In this document: piece after piece, positions 36,541 to 48,297 of the stretch
Layout: every line of letters begins with the position of its first letter
Numbering within the stretch: position 1 is the first letter of the stretch
Source: Drosophila pseudoobscura
Lineage: Eukaryota; Arthropoda; Insecta; Diptera; Drosophilidae
Length of the DNA stretch: 64,000 bases
NCBI RefSeq assembly: GCF_009870125.1
Contig: NC_046681.1
Location: 4,464,001-4,528,000 of the forward strand
Direction of reading: 5' to 3'
Translations under genes and position numbers: made by a program
The notes under the pieces: model-generated
Seen by the model: the letters and a program-made list of their open reading frames with translations, nothing else
Databases searched by the model: none
What the model was told of the DNA's origin: nothing

Positions 36541-37224
36541 AAAACTGTCTTCCATCTTATTAACTTACCAAAATGTTAGAGGCTTTCGCAGTAAGCTCTA
36601 CACCCTATTTTCAAGATAGTGTTGGATTTGCATCCTACATTATTGTGCTAAACGAGACCTGGCTAAAACCTGACATTCTTTGTGTTCTCAGGTTGGTACA
36701 TAATTTTTAGAAATGCTGGTTCGTATCGACGCGCAGGCGGTACAAAATAAACTGGAGTTCCTATGTGTAAAACTGATTCTTTTCGTCTTTGCTATCTTCA
36801 TTACGAAATCGGATATTCCACCTTCTGTGGATATCTGAATTTATGAGCAGTTCCTGTGTGCCTAACAATTACTTCTCCCTAGCTATTAGACAAAGGTCTT
36901 ATGATAGTTATTGGTGACTTTAACTTGACAAGTACTGTTTGGATTTCGGAAAGCGATTCTAGTTCTAGTTTCGATGTCATGAAATGACTTTGCTGATGGC
37001 TTGCTTGACCTGTCCCGGTCTAAGTCAACCATTTGAAAAATTCCTTCGGTCGATTTCTTGATCGATGCTTTTTAAACCTGAACACGTCCTACCGTCCTAC
37101 TTTCGAAATGTCACACGACATAGGTCCAACTGTATTGGATCGGTCGAGTAGGCCATCTGAACGTGTCGGCTGCCTCATTAGGGATTTTGATTGGTCCGCC
37201 TTGTACTTGTGCACTGATGTTAAA
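36541..37224 (+). mobile_element. Jockey-like LINE remnant, endonuclease part
   Basis: Frame-shifted remnants of a non-LTR retrotransposon endonuclease appear in order: TYQNVRGFRSKLYTLF (about 36561-36608), IIVLNETWLKPDI (about 36639-36678), IIFRNAGSYRRAGG (about 36700-36740) and MIVIGDFNLTSTVW (about 36902-36943). The LNETWL and GDFN motifs are metal and catalytic signatures of the LINE apurinic-type endonuclease. Multiple frameshifts and stops make it inactive. The sequence resumes beyond the INE-1-like insertion at 38361. The upstream ORF1 region is not recognised. Confidence 0.75.
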
Positions 37225-38360
37225 TAAACGAGGGGGAACGTTGTGAGTTGCTACGGACACCGCAACTCTACGGTTATACCCGATACTAAGTCAGTATGGG
37301 TATCCTCCGGCAGACGGCGCTAATATTAAACGACACACCAAAGAGTGCGTGCGAGAGAGACAGAAAATCAGTCTGAGCGTGACGTCGGGCGCTGCGTAGC
37401 CACTGCAAATTGATTTGTTCCTTTTGGCTATAAAAATGATCTGATCTGATCCAGATTCAGCAATCTAATAGATATGGTCATTATCTATGATTCTGCGTTT
37501 TTAGTTTTCTCAAATCTGCAATATTGTGGATGCAACAGATTTTCGTTCTTTGTGGGGGCGGATGGGGGTGGGGCGAAATTCTGAGATATACGTTTTATAG
37601 TGACATCTTAAAGGAGTGTGTGTACCAAATTTGGTTACTCTAGCCTTAATAGTCTCTGAGATTTGTGGTTGCCTAAGATTTTCGTCATTTGCGGGGGCGG
37701 AAGGGGGTTTGGCGAAATTTGGACAGGAAACGGTCAAGGTCCGATATCACAGGAGTGTGGATACCAAATTTGGTTGCTCTGGCTTTTATAGGTTCTGAGA
37801 TCCTTGAACTCATATTTTGCAATTGGCAAAACCGACCATGAAACCTGTGTGTTAGAGTGAGACAGAGCGAGAAAGAGTGAAATTGTTTTCGTGATTCTGG
37901 CTGTAATAATTATACGATCTGGTTCAGATTTTGCACTCTAGAAGATAAAGTCATCTTCTACGATTCTGCGTTTTTAGTTTTCTCGTATCGTCAAAATTGT
38001 GGATGCCACAGATTTTCGCCTTTTGTGGGGGCGGAAGAGGGCGGGGCAAAGTTTTGAAATATTTTTGGAGCAGTGACGTATCACAGAAGTCTGGATCCAA
38101 AACATCGTTGCTCTAGCTCCTATAGTCTTTGAGCATTAGGCGCTGAAGGGGACGGACAGACGGACAGACGGACGGACGGACAGACGGACAGACGGACGGA
38201 CGGACAGACAGACATGGCTCAATCGACTCGGCTATTGATGCTGATCAAGAATATATATACTGTATGGGGTCGGAAACGATTCCTTCTGGACGTTACACAC
38301 ATTCACTTTTACCACAAATCTAATATACCCCAATACTCATTTTGAGTATCGGGTATAAAA
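37225..38360 (-). mobile_element. INE-1/DINE-1-like element, full-length copy inside a LINE
   Basis: About 1.13 kb in reverse orientation. It carries both subterminal inverted motifs (TATACCCGATACTAAGTC at the left and GAGTATCGGGTATA at the right), repeated modules of the type GAGTGTGTGTACCAAATTTGG followed by GGGGGCGG, the (GACGGACA)n array at about 38153-38207 and the CGAGGGGGAACGTTGTGAGTTG end. There is no ORF of interest. The family is a non-autonomous Helitron-type repeat. The LINE reading continues on both sides, so this element inserted into the LINE later. Confidence 0.85.
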
Positions 38361-39010
38361 AGGCACACACATTTTTTACAATGCCCTTGGCACATTTTTT
38401 GATTCATGTGTCCCGCTTTCGTGTCCGACTAGATCTGGAAAACCTCCTTGGCTTACCAAAGAGTTATACAGTCTAAAAAACTTTAAATCAAGATTTTATA
38501 AAAAATTTCCAGAAGTTGGTTCTCCTACTTCTACTATCTCGCTATGTAATAATAACCCTGGTGGATGATCTTGGTGTTATATTAGACTCAGAATCTCAGA
38601 ATACGGCTCCTGTTTATGGTGCCCTCAGTACAAAGTACACCAGGACCGTATATATTCTGTCCATAAAAACATTTTATGTGAGAATACCATCTCACTCTAA
38701 TAGATTGATACTAATAAGCCTACCATCCTTAGTTAATCGTAGAAAAAAGCTAGGTGTGATTTTTGTGCACAACTTGACCAAGCGTGATGTATATATCCCC
38801 GATTTGTTGAGCTACATAAACTTCATGATTCCTATAAGAACTATATACCGCTGTTTCTTCCACTTGGTATAACGTATTATTCCTGAAATGAACCGTTTAG
38901 GGTCTTATGCTTCGTGATTCCTATAAGATTCACCAGAAACTTTATACCGCTGTTTCTTCCACTTGGTATAACGTATTATTCCTGAAATGAACCGGCTTAG
39001 GTTCTAAGGC
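38361..39010 (+). mobile_element. Jockey-like LINE remnant, C-terminal part
   Basis: Continues the LINE: FYNALGTFFDSC and GKPPWLTKELYSLKNFKSRFYKKF (linker before the reverse transcriptase; residues quoted in part, about 38376-38510), then a jump to DDLGVILDS (about 38561-38587) and the terminal LPSLVNRRKKLGVIFVH and LLSYINFMIP motifs (about 38718-38830). The catalytic reverse-transcriptase core is deleted. The 3' end carries an internal duplication (see next entry) and no poly(A). Confidence 0.72.
38823..39000 (+). repeat. Tandem duplication at the LINE 3' end
   Basis: 38823-38900 and 38912-39000 share TGATTCCTATAAGA and a longer block from TATACCGCTGTTTC to CCTGAAATGAACCG. The second copy carries about 11 extra bases (TTCACCAGAAA region). 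It overlaps the end of the LINE coding remnant. Confidence 0.8.
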
Positions 39011-41319
39011 TTAGCTATAATTTTTCAAGCATATTAGTTTAGCAGCTATATTTCCAGCATGTTCGCGATCAGAGGGGCAGCGCCCCTCGTTCGGTGGGGC
39101 GGGAGGATGGCTGGGTGTCACACAGGTCACTTGATAGTGAAGTAATTGCATCGCCACTTGAAGGATGCAGATATTGCATATCAACGTCCAAAAAATATAT
39201 TTATTCTAAGAATATCGAAACGGATGAATTAAGGAAGCATTTTTCTGGTTCCAGTGACCAGACCCCAGACCTTTGTTAGCTATAAAATGCACAATGATGG
39301 CGTTGAATGGAACCATCGGCTGAGTCACACACATGGCAAAGAGACATTCATCTGAGGGAATGACCAGCGTTTTACTCTCCGAGTCCTGTCCGTCTGGCCG
39401 CACCGTTCAGCTTCCATGTTTATTGTCAATTGAGAGCAACAGGAGGGGATGGTCTGTATTCCGAAGCACTTATTTTTATTTAGCCAAGGAAAAACAGAGC
39501 AAAAAGAAAGGAAAACAAAACAGGAGGAAAAAAGATACTTTATCTGCAGGGGGACAGCTGCGTGCTGATGGTCCGGCTTACAGTTCTGCCAGTCGTCCCT
39601 CTTGCCTGGTGCCACTATGAGTATTTACAGGTAAAACCCCATTGAAATGTGGCCCGTGTTTTGTTTGTGAACAATCTGCTTTTTGTTTTCAACGTCTCGT
39701 TGGCGCCAAGCAACAACAGCAGAGGCAGTCACAGAGAAAAAGCACAACTTCATTTTAATGGAGTAGACAACGTCAGCCATGGCGACACAAAATGGGCGCC
39801 ACATACAGTTGATCCCGTCTGCTTCTGCTCGTGGTCCTGCTCCTGCTCATGCTCCTGGCATGTATTCCACTCGATTCATCCTGCTCCTGTGCCCTCGCCA
39901 GAAACCACGCCCATTTTTGTCAGCTAGGATTTGCCTCTATAACCACTATGCTTTTATCGGGTTCGAGTTGGTGGCTTTCCATCGCCACTTTCCATCGCCA
40001 CTTTCCATTTGGCACCCATTTCGCTTTGTTTAATTATGGCATTAAATTTTTAGTAGTGGCTCTCATAACTTTTTGCCACCTTCGTTTTATTGATGGCAAT
40101 TTGTGGAAATAATTGAAATTAATACGTATATTGGAGCAAGATTATTCGATTATTAGCTATGGCAAGCGGTTTAATATTTTCGTAATTATTTTCGGATCAG
40201 TGGCGTAGCTGTTTGTTTTGTTTTTGTTTTGTCCGATACTAAAGGGGGATTCATTCAACAGTAAAAATGTGGGCTTTAAATACGCATTGACGTGGTCAAT
40301 CCCCTTTCGGACCTGCAACCAAGCCACTGATCATTGAGTCCTGTTTCATTTAAAATACTAACAGATAATCACATTACGTACAACATATATTTTGGTTTGC
40401 AGCTCCCACTGGAAAATAAACTATAGTTTATTATGTTTTAGTTGGAATTCCGTGTTGGAAATTCATTTTGCGCTTCAAAGGCGTTCATAACTAGTTTTGT
40501 CTAGTAAATTAATGAAAGGCCCAAAGCCTATGGAAAATATCATAGACATTAAGATGTTTTATTTCATAAGTTCGTCCCGCGATATCTTTGGTTTATATCT
40601 TTATCGACCAGATCGAAGCAAAAACATCAAAATCTAGTGAATCAAAACTAGTTTGAAGGTATTGTTGATGAAAAAAAACAAAATAAAAAAGTAACTAATA
40701 TAAGATGCCCTCATTACGAAGGCCTTCGGGCCTCTCATTTCCTCATCTCTGGCGATGCGAGTGCTCGAGGTGTTTCCGACCAATGGACAGCCACAAAAGG
40801 CCACCCCTAACGGTAGGATGTCCCTCTTTCCTGCACAACCGATTGGTTAAGGTGTCATTAATAAAGGTCACATAGGGAAACCATCTGACCGCCCATACAT
40901 TTGCAAGTCGCATCAACATAATTGATGAGTTTTGCTCGAAGCAAGAGGCAGCGCCGACATTTGGCTTTCCTGGTGTCCTGTCCGCTGCTTGCGAGTGTGT
41001 GTGTTGCTGTGTGTTTGTGGCTCTCCCACGCTCACACAAGCTCCGACACACCTTAGTAAATTGGCTTATTTTGTCGACAGCTTAAGTCCGTTGGGTATTT
41101 ATTGAAATTTAGTTGAAAATAGCCAAACACTTAAGTGTTTTGCCAATGGGGCCAATGGGAAGATAAATTAGTTATATACTAGTAAATATAGTTTTTATAC
41201 ATATGTAAACAATTATTTGAGTATGTTTATGCTTGGTCTTAGAAAAGGAACGCTTTAGAGGGCAAATTCATCTAGTAGTGAACATAATATCTAACCAAAA
41301 CATTTAATAAATGCTCTAA
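39011..41319. other. Spacer, no gene recognised
   Basis: Non-coding appearance. A short repeat (TTTCCATCGCCAC twice) lies at 39977-40001. No gene signals are seen. Confidence 0.5.
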
Positions 41320-41325
41320 TTTATT
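41320..41325 (-). terminator. Poly(A) signal of the minus-strand orphan gene
   Basis: AATAAA on the minus strand, about 60 nt downstream of the stop codon at 41384. Confidence 0.5.
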
Positions 41326-41383
41326 AAACAATTTTCACACGGTTTCGCTGGTAAGAAAATATAAAAATGTTCGAAAAAAAACC

Positions 41384-42295
41384 TTAACAAATGATGAGAT
41401 TCAGAAAAATGATAAAGAGAGCCATGCCCATGTGCGAAGAGGCCGACGCCATCGAGGGCATGGCATTGTCCACCCTCGGAAGTTTCTTGCTGACCTCACA
41501 CTTATGGTTCATTGCCCGGCCCATGCTATCAGCAGCAAAAGATCTCAGCTGCTTGGCCGACTCAATGCCGCACAGCATTGCCGCCCTGGTGTAGTAGCAG
41601 TCCAGGACATCGTTGTAGATCTGACAGAGTTTGGATTTATTCTGCGTCTCATACCAATCGGGTGGTGCCTCGCACTCGATCATGTCGGTGCGCATCTCTC
41701 GGATGCAGTTCTGGGACTCCAATAGCCCAGCAAACCGCTTGCGTGGGCTGGCCTCACAGTCGGTGGCGCATACAACTTCCTTGAAGTAGTCCAGTCCATC
41801 GCTTAGCTTTGCATAGATATTGTCTGGGGCCAGTACACAGTTGCTGGTTGCAGCGTGAATGTTCCCGAGAACATCGCAGATCTCAGCGCACGAATCAACC
41901 ATGGAGGCCTGGGCCAACAGCAGCACAATCCTCTCCGGACTGACCACATAGAGACGGGCAAGCTGCATCAGCACGGGGTTATCATCGCAGATACGAGTTG
42001 TCGATCCCGCTTCCCGGACAGCCTTAGGGTCCTTTGGCTCGTAGCCAGGCGGACAGGTCGAGCCACCCTTGCTATTGTTCTTGTTCGTGCCGGGCTTCGC
42101 TCCGTCCGCGGGCTTTGGCTGTTTTCCACTGGGAACTGCCGGAGCTGTCCCACCGCCGGGTCCCTTGTGCCGAGCCGAGTGCGGCTCTAGTCCATAGCGA
42201 TGGAAGTACCAGGGAAACCAAATGGCCTGGCAGATGGGCAGTGGGATAAGCACCATCAGTAGCACAGTTGCCAGAAGTGTCCCTTTCGATGTCAT
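41384..42295 (-). CDS. Secreted cysteine-rich protein, probably GPI-anchored, unrecognised
   Basis: Single exon, 303 residues from the ATG at 42295; the open frame runs three codons further but only to a TTG. Residues 1-24 are a clear signal peptide (GTLLATVLLMVLIPLPICQA). A low-complexity Gly/Pro/Lys linker spans about 40-80. The following domain of about 190 residues has 13 cysteines, spaced as in a disulfide-bonded helical extracellular domain (CAEIC, CATDC, CIREM, CEAPPDWY, CQIYNDVLDCYY). The last 14 residues (GMALFIIFLNLIIC) are hydrophobic with no basic tail, preceded by small residues (SMASASS), which fits a GPI-attachment signal. I do not recognise the family; its cysteine spacing loosely recalls invertebrate DUF19-like domains, but this is unproven. 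It would act at the cell surface or be secreted. Confidence 0.8.
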   Translation of the reverse strand: MTSKGTLLATVLLMVLIPLPICQAIWFPWYFHRYGLEPHSARHKGPGGGTAPAVPSGKQPKPADGAKPGTNKNNSKGGSTCPPGYEPKDPKAVREAGSTTRICDDNPVLMQLARLYVVSPERIVLLLAQASMVDSCAEICDVLGNIHAATSNCVLAPDNIYAKLSDGLDYFKEVVCATDCEASPRKRFAGLLESQNCIREMRTDMIECEAPPDWYETQNKSKLCQIYNDVLDCYYTRAAMLCGIESAKQLRSFAADSMGRAMNHKCEVSKKLPRVDNAMPSMASASSHMGMALFIIFLNLIIC

Positions 42296-42341
42296 GGCTA
42301 TCAAAATGCTCTAGTCTGTCAATGAGGCTCGCCTGACGTTT

Positions 42342-42347
42342 GACTGA
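42342..42347 (-). promoter_or_regulatory. Candidate initiator (TCAGTC) of the orphan secreted-protein gene
   Basis: TCAGTC on the minus strand places +1 about 50 nt upstream of the ATG at 42295. CAGACT near +28 to +33 resembles a downstream promoter element. No TATA box is apparent. Confidence 0.35.
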
Positions 42348-45300
42348 AACGACAATTCTCCAAGTGAACTGGCCTGGGGTTCTTGATCCCACATTTCTAG
42401 TGAGTCAAAATATTGTACGAAAATTTCCAGCATGCACTCTTGGTCCCTATATTTTACTCATACAAAATGTTGGGGCTTTCCCGTGGTCGACCCGGTAACA
42501 TTACCGGTTAACATTAATAGTAATAGTAGTAGAAGTACTACAGCAGTGACATTTGGGTCATACGTTCCTGAGACTCATAAAATATAACATGGGTTAGCAT
42601 TTTTCGTGGTTTCTACTTATCCCTAACGAGCGAAGAAAGTGAGCCGGGGGTTGGCGAATTGTCGAAGCGAGGTTTGTCCTGTAGTTAAAATTCTCAATAA
42701 GCTTATCATTAGTCTATGCATCGGGGATATCAGAGAGTGAGTTTTCATCATCAAAGGCAGTGTCGTTTTTTATTTGATTTTTTCCATTCTGTGCTGAATT
42801 ATCATAGAAATGGCACAAAGCAACTGTTGTGACCATGACTGGCACAATAAATTGTGAAATTTAAAATGAAATCCTTGCATTTTATGCTGTCCACAGCTAT
42901 GTTCATATATATGTATATGTACCCCATTCTTTGTCCCCATCAAACGGACCTGGTTGAGGGGCGATTTCTTTATCAAAGCGCACACCTTGAAGGACGCGCA
43001 CAGTTCTCTTCTTCTTTTACTTTTCTGTGAATTGTCAGGGATATGCCGAGTGAATTTTATTAGCACTCATAAGTTGTAAAGTGTATGGTAGGAACATAAC
43101 AGGATGATTTCGCAGCTCCTTTTTCTTCAGACCCTTTCTCTCTGCAGTTGTCGCTGGAGCATACTTTTGTGCGTTTGCCGCACTTCATGTTAAACAGATT
43201 TTTATTGCACTTTTTTATTTGCTCTGTCTCCACCCTGCCTCCCAGCCACACTGCCTCATTGCCTCTCTGTCTCTGCGCCATCCCGCCACTATGAATTTTA
43301 CTTTGTCGCTCATTTTGCTGCTGATTTTCCCGGCTCTTCCCGTTGTTGTTTTCTTTTTATTATTAAACATTTCGCTGCTGTAGGAAATGAAATATTTTTG
43401 CATATAAAAAACATTCGACTTCATGCTGTGACAATGTTTTCGCGCTGTTTATGCTGGGGTCGGTTTCGCTGGGGTCTCTGTCTCTGTCGGGGTACTTTTT
43501 TATTTTTATTTTTTTTATATTTCTGTTCATTTCCGGCACGTAATAAAATAACAAGGTAAATATGCAAAAGAGCAACAATTTAAATGCATCATAAATAAAA
43601 AGAAGATTCAGCCCAGAGCCGTGTCGTGTGCTCTCGTATCCTTCATTTAGTTGTGGTCCTCTCTTTCTGCTGTCATTACGCTCATCATCACTTCATCGGG
43701 CAGACGCAATCCAATCGCAATCCACGTTGTTCCCGAATAACTTCATTAGGGGATTTCTGATCATTAATCTTTAGCTGAAGGCTTATAACAGATTGTCTTG
43801 TGTCCCAGCCAGGACCTATAACAATTAGTCGTTGCTGGTAGATTAGGGCGGAGGCCTCTTCTCAGAGTCTGCGTGTCCGTGTGCTTGGATGCTTGTGTGT
43901 GTGTTGTGGGCATTATCTAATCCAGTCAATGGCGAAATTATGTCATTAGGTTCGGCCATGTTCGAATTTGCCCAATGAACTGTGTTAAATTTTCTGACTA
44001 ATTGCTTCTGTATGCGTATGTCCTGGCCAGGATGCTCTCGCCACAGTGTTGTAGCTGTTTGCTGCTCTGTTGCAAAAAAATATACAACAACAAAGAGCAC
44101 AAAGCTGGAACATAAAAATTAATTGGTTTTTGATGGGCTGCCAAGGACAGGGAGAGCTGGCGATGGGAAAACGCTAGGAGATTGGACTTTATGAAACTGA
44201 ATTTCTGTTGAGCTCATACCAACGGCATGTTATGAAAAAAAGGTCCATAGTTGAAGGTTGGCCGGAGGAAATCCCCTTAGATTTGTGACTGAAAATCTTC
44301 TGGAATTTGCAAGAAAAATGTGTAAAAAGTTTTTTTTCCCAAAAACATAGTAAACATATATGCATATCTGTTAAATTTCATGATACATCACTAAATCTAA
44401 AACATCAGTGTAGTGAACGGGGATATGCAATATAATCGCCCCTCTAATACTTCCATATTGACAAGCCTAAAATAAGAAAAACAATGCCACCAATGCTTCC
44501 AACTCAATGCTAATGCTTTTCTACCGATGGTATCGATACTAACAGATCGCCAACCATCAAAGATGGGCCTACATTGCCAACAAAAGTAGCATTTGCTATA
44601 ATAGTTATGTAAGAATTGTTTCCAATGAAGCGTGCATAATGCACTGTAATTGATTAATTGAAATGAATCAATTAAATTAAAATGGGATAGAATGGGTATT
44701 CCGCCCGATTCTCCTCCCCTCCACATTAAAAAAAGTCTCGCTTTTGATTCAGATTTCCGATGATCCGTTGGGTCAGGTCTGTCTGTAGGTTGAAACTTAT
44801 TGCATTTTAAGTGCATAATTTTGCACATAATTTAATGCAATTAATTGAACATTAAAAATTGAACACCAAACAACAAAAATTAAACCAAATGGCTGGAAAA
44901 TTGAACACAACCCAACAAAAAAAGAGCTCAGAGAAAGTCTCTCTCGCCCGCACGCACATAAGAATATCTATATGATTGTTTGTTTTCGTCGACGAGCATA
45001 ATTAAAATGTCAAACACGCTATAAATCATTTTTCAGTTAATGTTAATGCACTTATACCCTAGAGTATGCTAAATTTTTAATTGCATTTTCATTAAAACCG
45101 ACGAAAAATAAAAAAGTCGAGTTGCAAAGCAGAAATAACTTTAGCCCGAACAACTCCAGGGAAAATTCTCCTCTCCGCAAACTCTGTGTAACTACCGAGG
45201 GCTACCGACTGTTCTATAGCCAAAAACGAGTGAAAACAAAATCGAATAAAAATGGCACTTAATTTCGCTTAGAATGAACTTTTTAGCCACTCCCAGGTGC

Positions 45301-46152
45301 GGCTGCCTCAGCATGAAAAACTAATGAAAAAGGAGAAATAGCGGCAGTAGTATGAGTGGAGGATGAAGAGTAGGTGGTCCGTCTGCCCGGGAAAATGGAA
45401 ATTAGATTGCCTTGGCGCTTTGGTCGCCTCGGTCGCCTCGGTCGCCTTGGCCGCCGGCCCAGACAACAACTTGATACAACTTTTGCAGCACAGACCCAAC
45501 TCCTTTGGCCCCAATGGACACACACCTGTCCAGGGGGAAACGGACTTCAAGTGCAGGCGTAACTAGTGCAAGTTGCTGCCAGTAATTATAAATTTACCTA
45601 AGGAATTACCCAAGCTCGTTGAGTAGCTAGCTGCCTACCTGGAGGGACTCGATCGGGACTGGGACTGGGACAGGCTTCGGGTTATACAGTTAAAACTTCT
45701 AGGAGACAGGGCAAGTGCAACAAGCCGTGTTGCAAGATGAACAAGAGAGAACCCCACTAGCCGGGAACAAGTAATAATATTATTGATAGATTAGAGTGCG
45801 CCTCGAGTGGGTTTGTTTTTGATGTTGGGCCCCGAAACGGGGTTAAGCATTTTAGTGCCGAAGTTAACAAAGTTGATCTGGAAGTATGTTTGCACTGCAG
45901 TTGGCAGAGTGGCCGTTAAAAGGTAAAAGTATTTCAGATACTCGTTTCTGTTGGAGCACTGCGCGGAGGTTTGCTGAAGAGGTGCCTGAAGTGGTTAGTG
46001 CCAGACGTTGGGAGCTAATTAACCTACGAACAAAGAGAAGACTCTATGGAGTAACTTCTTGTTGGAGTACAGTATGCAATTGAAAATAAACAATATCGTA
46101 AAACATGTTTCGTCCTCATCATGAAGCAACATTCATCAGACACCAGAGAGTG
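42348..46152. other. Spacer, no gene recognised
   Basis: Non-coding appearance. A 45886-46083 open frame ends next to AATAAA at about 46087, but there is no domain and no upstream gene signal. CTTATACCCTAGAGTATG at 45052-45069 is another repeat-end-like scrap. Confidence 0.45.
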
Positions 46153-47283
46153 TTTTTTATACCCGATACTCAAAATGAGTATTGGGGTATATTAGATTTG
46201 TGGTAAAAGTGGATGTGTGTAACGTCCAGAAGGAATCGTTTCCGACCCCATAAAGTATATATATTCTTGATCAGCATCAATAGCCGAGTCGATTGAGCCA
46301 TGTCTGTCTGTCCGTCCGACCGTCTGTCCATCTGTCCGTCCGTCCGTCTGTCCGTCCGTCCGTCTGTCCGTCCCCTTCAGCGCCTAATGCACCAAGACTA
46401 TAAGAGCCAGAGCAACGATGTTTTGGATCCAGACTTCTGTGATATGTCACTGCTACAAAAATATTTCAAAACTTTGCCCCGCCCACTTCCGCCCCCACAA
46501 AGGGCGAAAATCTGTGGCATCCACAATTTCGACGATACGAGAAAACCAAAAACGCAGAATCGTAGAGAATCTTTTAGACTGCAGAATCTGAATTGGATCG
46601 TATTATTATTATAGCCAGCATCAAGAAAACAATTTCATTTTTTCTCGCCCTGTCTTTCTCTAACACACACGTAGCATAGGCGGCTTTCCTTAGAGTAAAA
46701 CATTAGCGCCTAGATCTCAGAGACTATAAAAGCTAGAGCAACCAAATTTGGTATCCACACTCCTAATATATCACACCGAGACGAGTTTGTTTCAAAATTT
46801 CGCCACACCCCCTTCCGCCCCCGCAAACGATGCAAATCTGGGGATATTCACAAATCTCAGACACTATTAACGCTAGAGTAACCAAATTTGGAATCCGCAC
46901 TTCTCTTAGATCTCACTATAAAACGTGTATCTCAAAATTTCGCCCCACCCACTTCCGCCCACACAAAGAACGAAAATCTGTTGCATCCACAATATTGCAG
47001 ATTTGAGAAAACTAAAAACGCAGAATCATAGATAACGACCATATCTATCAGATTGCTGAATCTGGATCAGATCAGATAGCCAAAGGAAACAAATCAATTT
47101 GCAGAGGCTACGCAGCGCGTGACGTCACGCTCAGACTGATTTTCTGTCTCTCTCGCACGCACTCTTTGTCGTGTCGTTTAATATTAGCGGCGTCTGCCGG
47201 AGGAGAGCCATACTGACTTAGTATCGGGTATAGCTGTAGAGTTGCGGTGTCCGCAGCAACTCACAACGTTCCCCCTCGTTTAT
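46153..47283 (+). mobile_element. INE-1/DINE-1-like element, full-length copy
   Basis: About 1.13 kb, colinear with the reverse copy at 37225-38360: TTTTTATACCCGATACTC start, GATCAGCATCAATAGCCGAG block, a (GTCTGTCCGTCC)n array at about 46304-46374, repeated CCAAATTTGGTATCCACACTCC-type modules followed by CCGCCCCCGC, and an AGTATCGGGTATAG plus CTCACAACGTTCCCCCTCG end. An open frame of 104 codons at 46300 is an artefact of the array. Non-coding. Confidence 0.87.
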
Positions 47284-48102
47284 TTTTAATAAATGCGTAA
47301 AAAATGTCGCCGTTGAATTGCAGCAAATACTTTTACTTACTTTTCGAATTTTTAAGTCCCTTTTTGGAAATGAAAGCAGTATTGAAAGCTACAAATTGGA
47401 AGCAATTTTAACCATTTAAAACATAGAACATTTCCCGTAAAAGTTTCCTAGGCCCAACCTAAAGCTCACACGCACAAAAAATCGCAGCACCAAAGGAAAT
47501 TCCACTTAGAATCGAATACGGATTCCGTTCTTGTCTGTTGAGGCCACACAGCTAGGCCACATGGATCAGTGCACAGGGCCAACACAGAAGTGAATGGTGT
47601 TAAGACCAAGCAAATCCTGGAATACTTTGAGCCAGGTCTTAGCACGGCCACGCAGTTTTGGGTTTTGCTTCCACTATCCCGAACTCATTTCGGCTCTGTT
47701 TCGCCTGTTCCACACTCAAATCCAAGGGTTTGTTTCCCCTTTCTTCGACCGGGAAATGAAAACGAAGAAAAAAGTTCAAGGACAGTTCAAAAAGGGGCGC
47801 GAAACACAATGAACTGCACAATGAAGAGTACTCCCACTTGGAAGTGTAAACGATTTTTGTTCTTTTTTCTCTAGGAAAATTAGGGGGACAGACTGGAGAT
47901 CTAAAATCAAGTGTGTACTTTAAAAATGTAACTGGCGAGTAGTAGCATACAGTGTCACTTATGGATGTTATTTATTTATTTGTATATATATTTCTAACGC
48001 GACAGTATTCCTACTTTATGTTAATGCGCTAGTCACATGGAGTTCACATATGTATGTAGTTGTATGCTTTAAGCAGAATGATTTTCTTATTCTAACATTT
48101 TT

Positions 48103-48297
48103 GGTATGACTAATATTTTTATTATTATGACTAATATTTGTATTATTAATACTAATACTAATTCTAATCTTTTTTTTTATTTTATTTTTTTATTTATTAT
48201 TATTTTTTTTTTTATTATTATTTTTTATTTTTATTTTTATTATTTATTTTTATTTATTTATTTATTTTTTTTTTATTGGTTTTTTTATAAAAAAAGG
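48103..48297. repeat. T/A-rich low-complexity tract
   Basis: Almost pure TTTATT/TTATTA sequence of about 190 bp. It is followed at once by a short direct repeat, AGGCCAGAC...ATATATTTTTCTGAT, at 48293-48323 and 48339-48365. Confidence 0.8.

Noticed and set aside
45886-46083. 65-codon frame ending next to AATAAA
   Set aside because: The middle looks protein-like (RFAEEVPEVVSARRW), but there is no recognised domain or upstream gene structure. It is kept as a note only.
46300-46614. 104-codon frame beginning MSVCPSDRLSICPS
   Set aside because: It is produced by the GTCTGTCCGTCC array of the INE-1-like element and has no counterpart as a protein.
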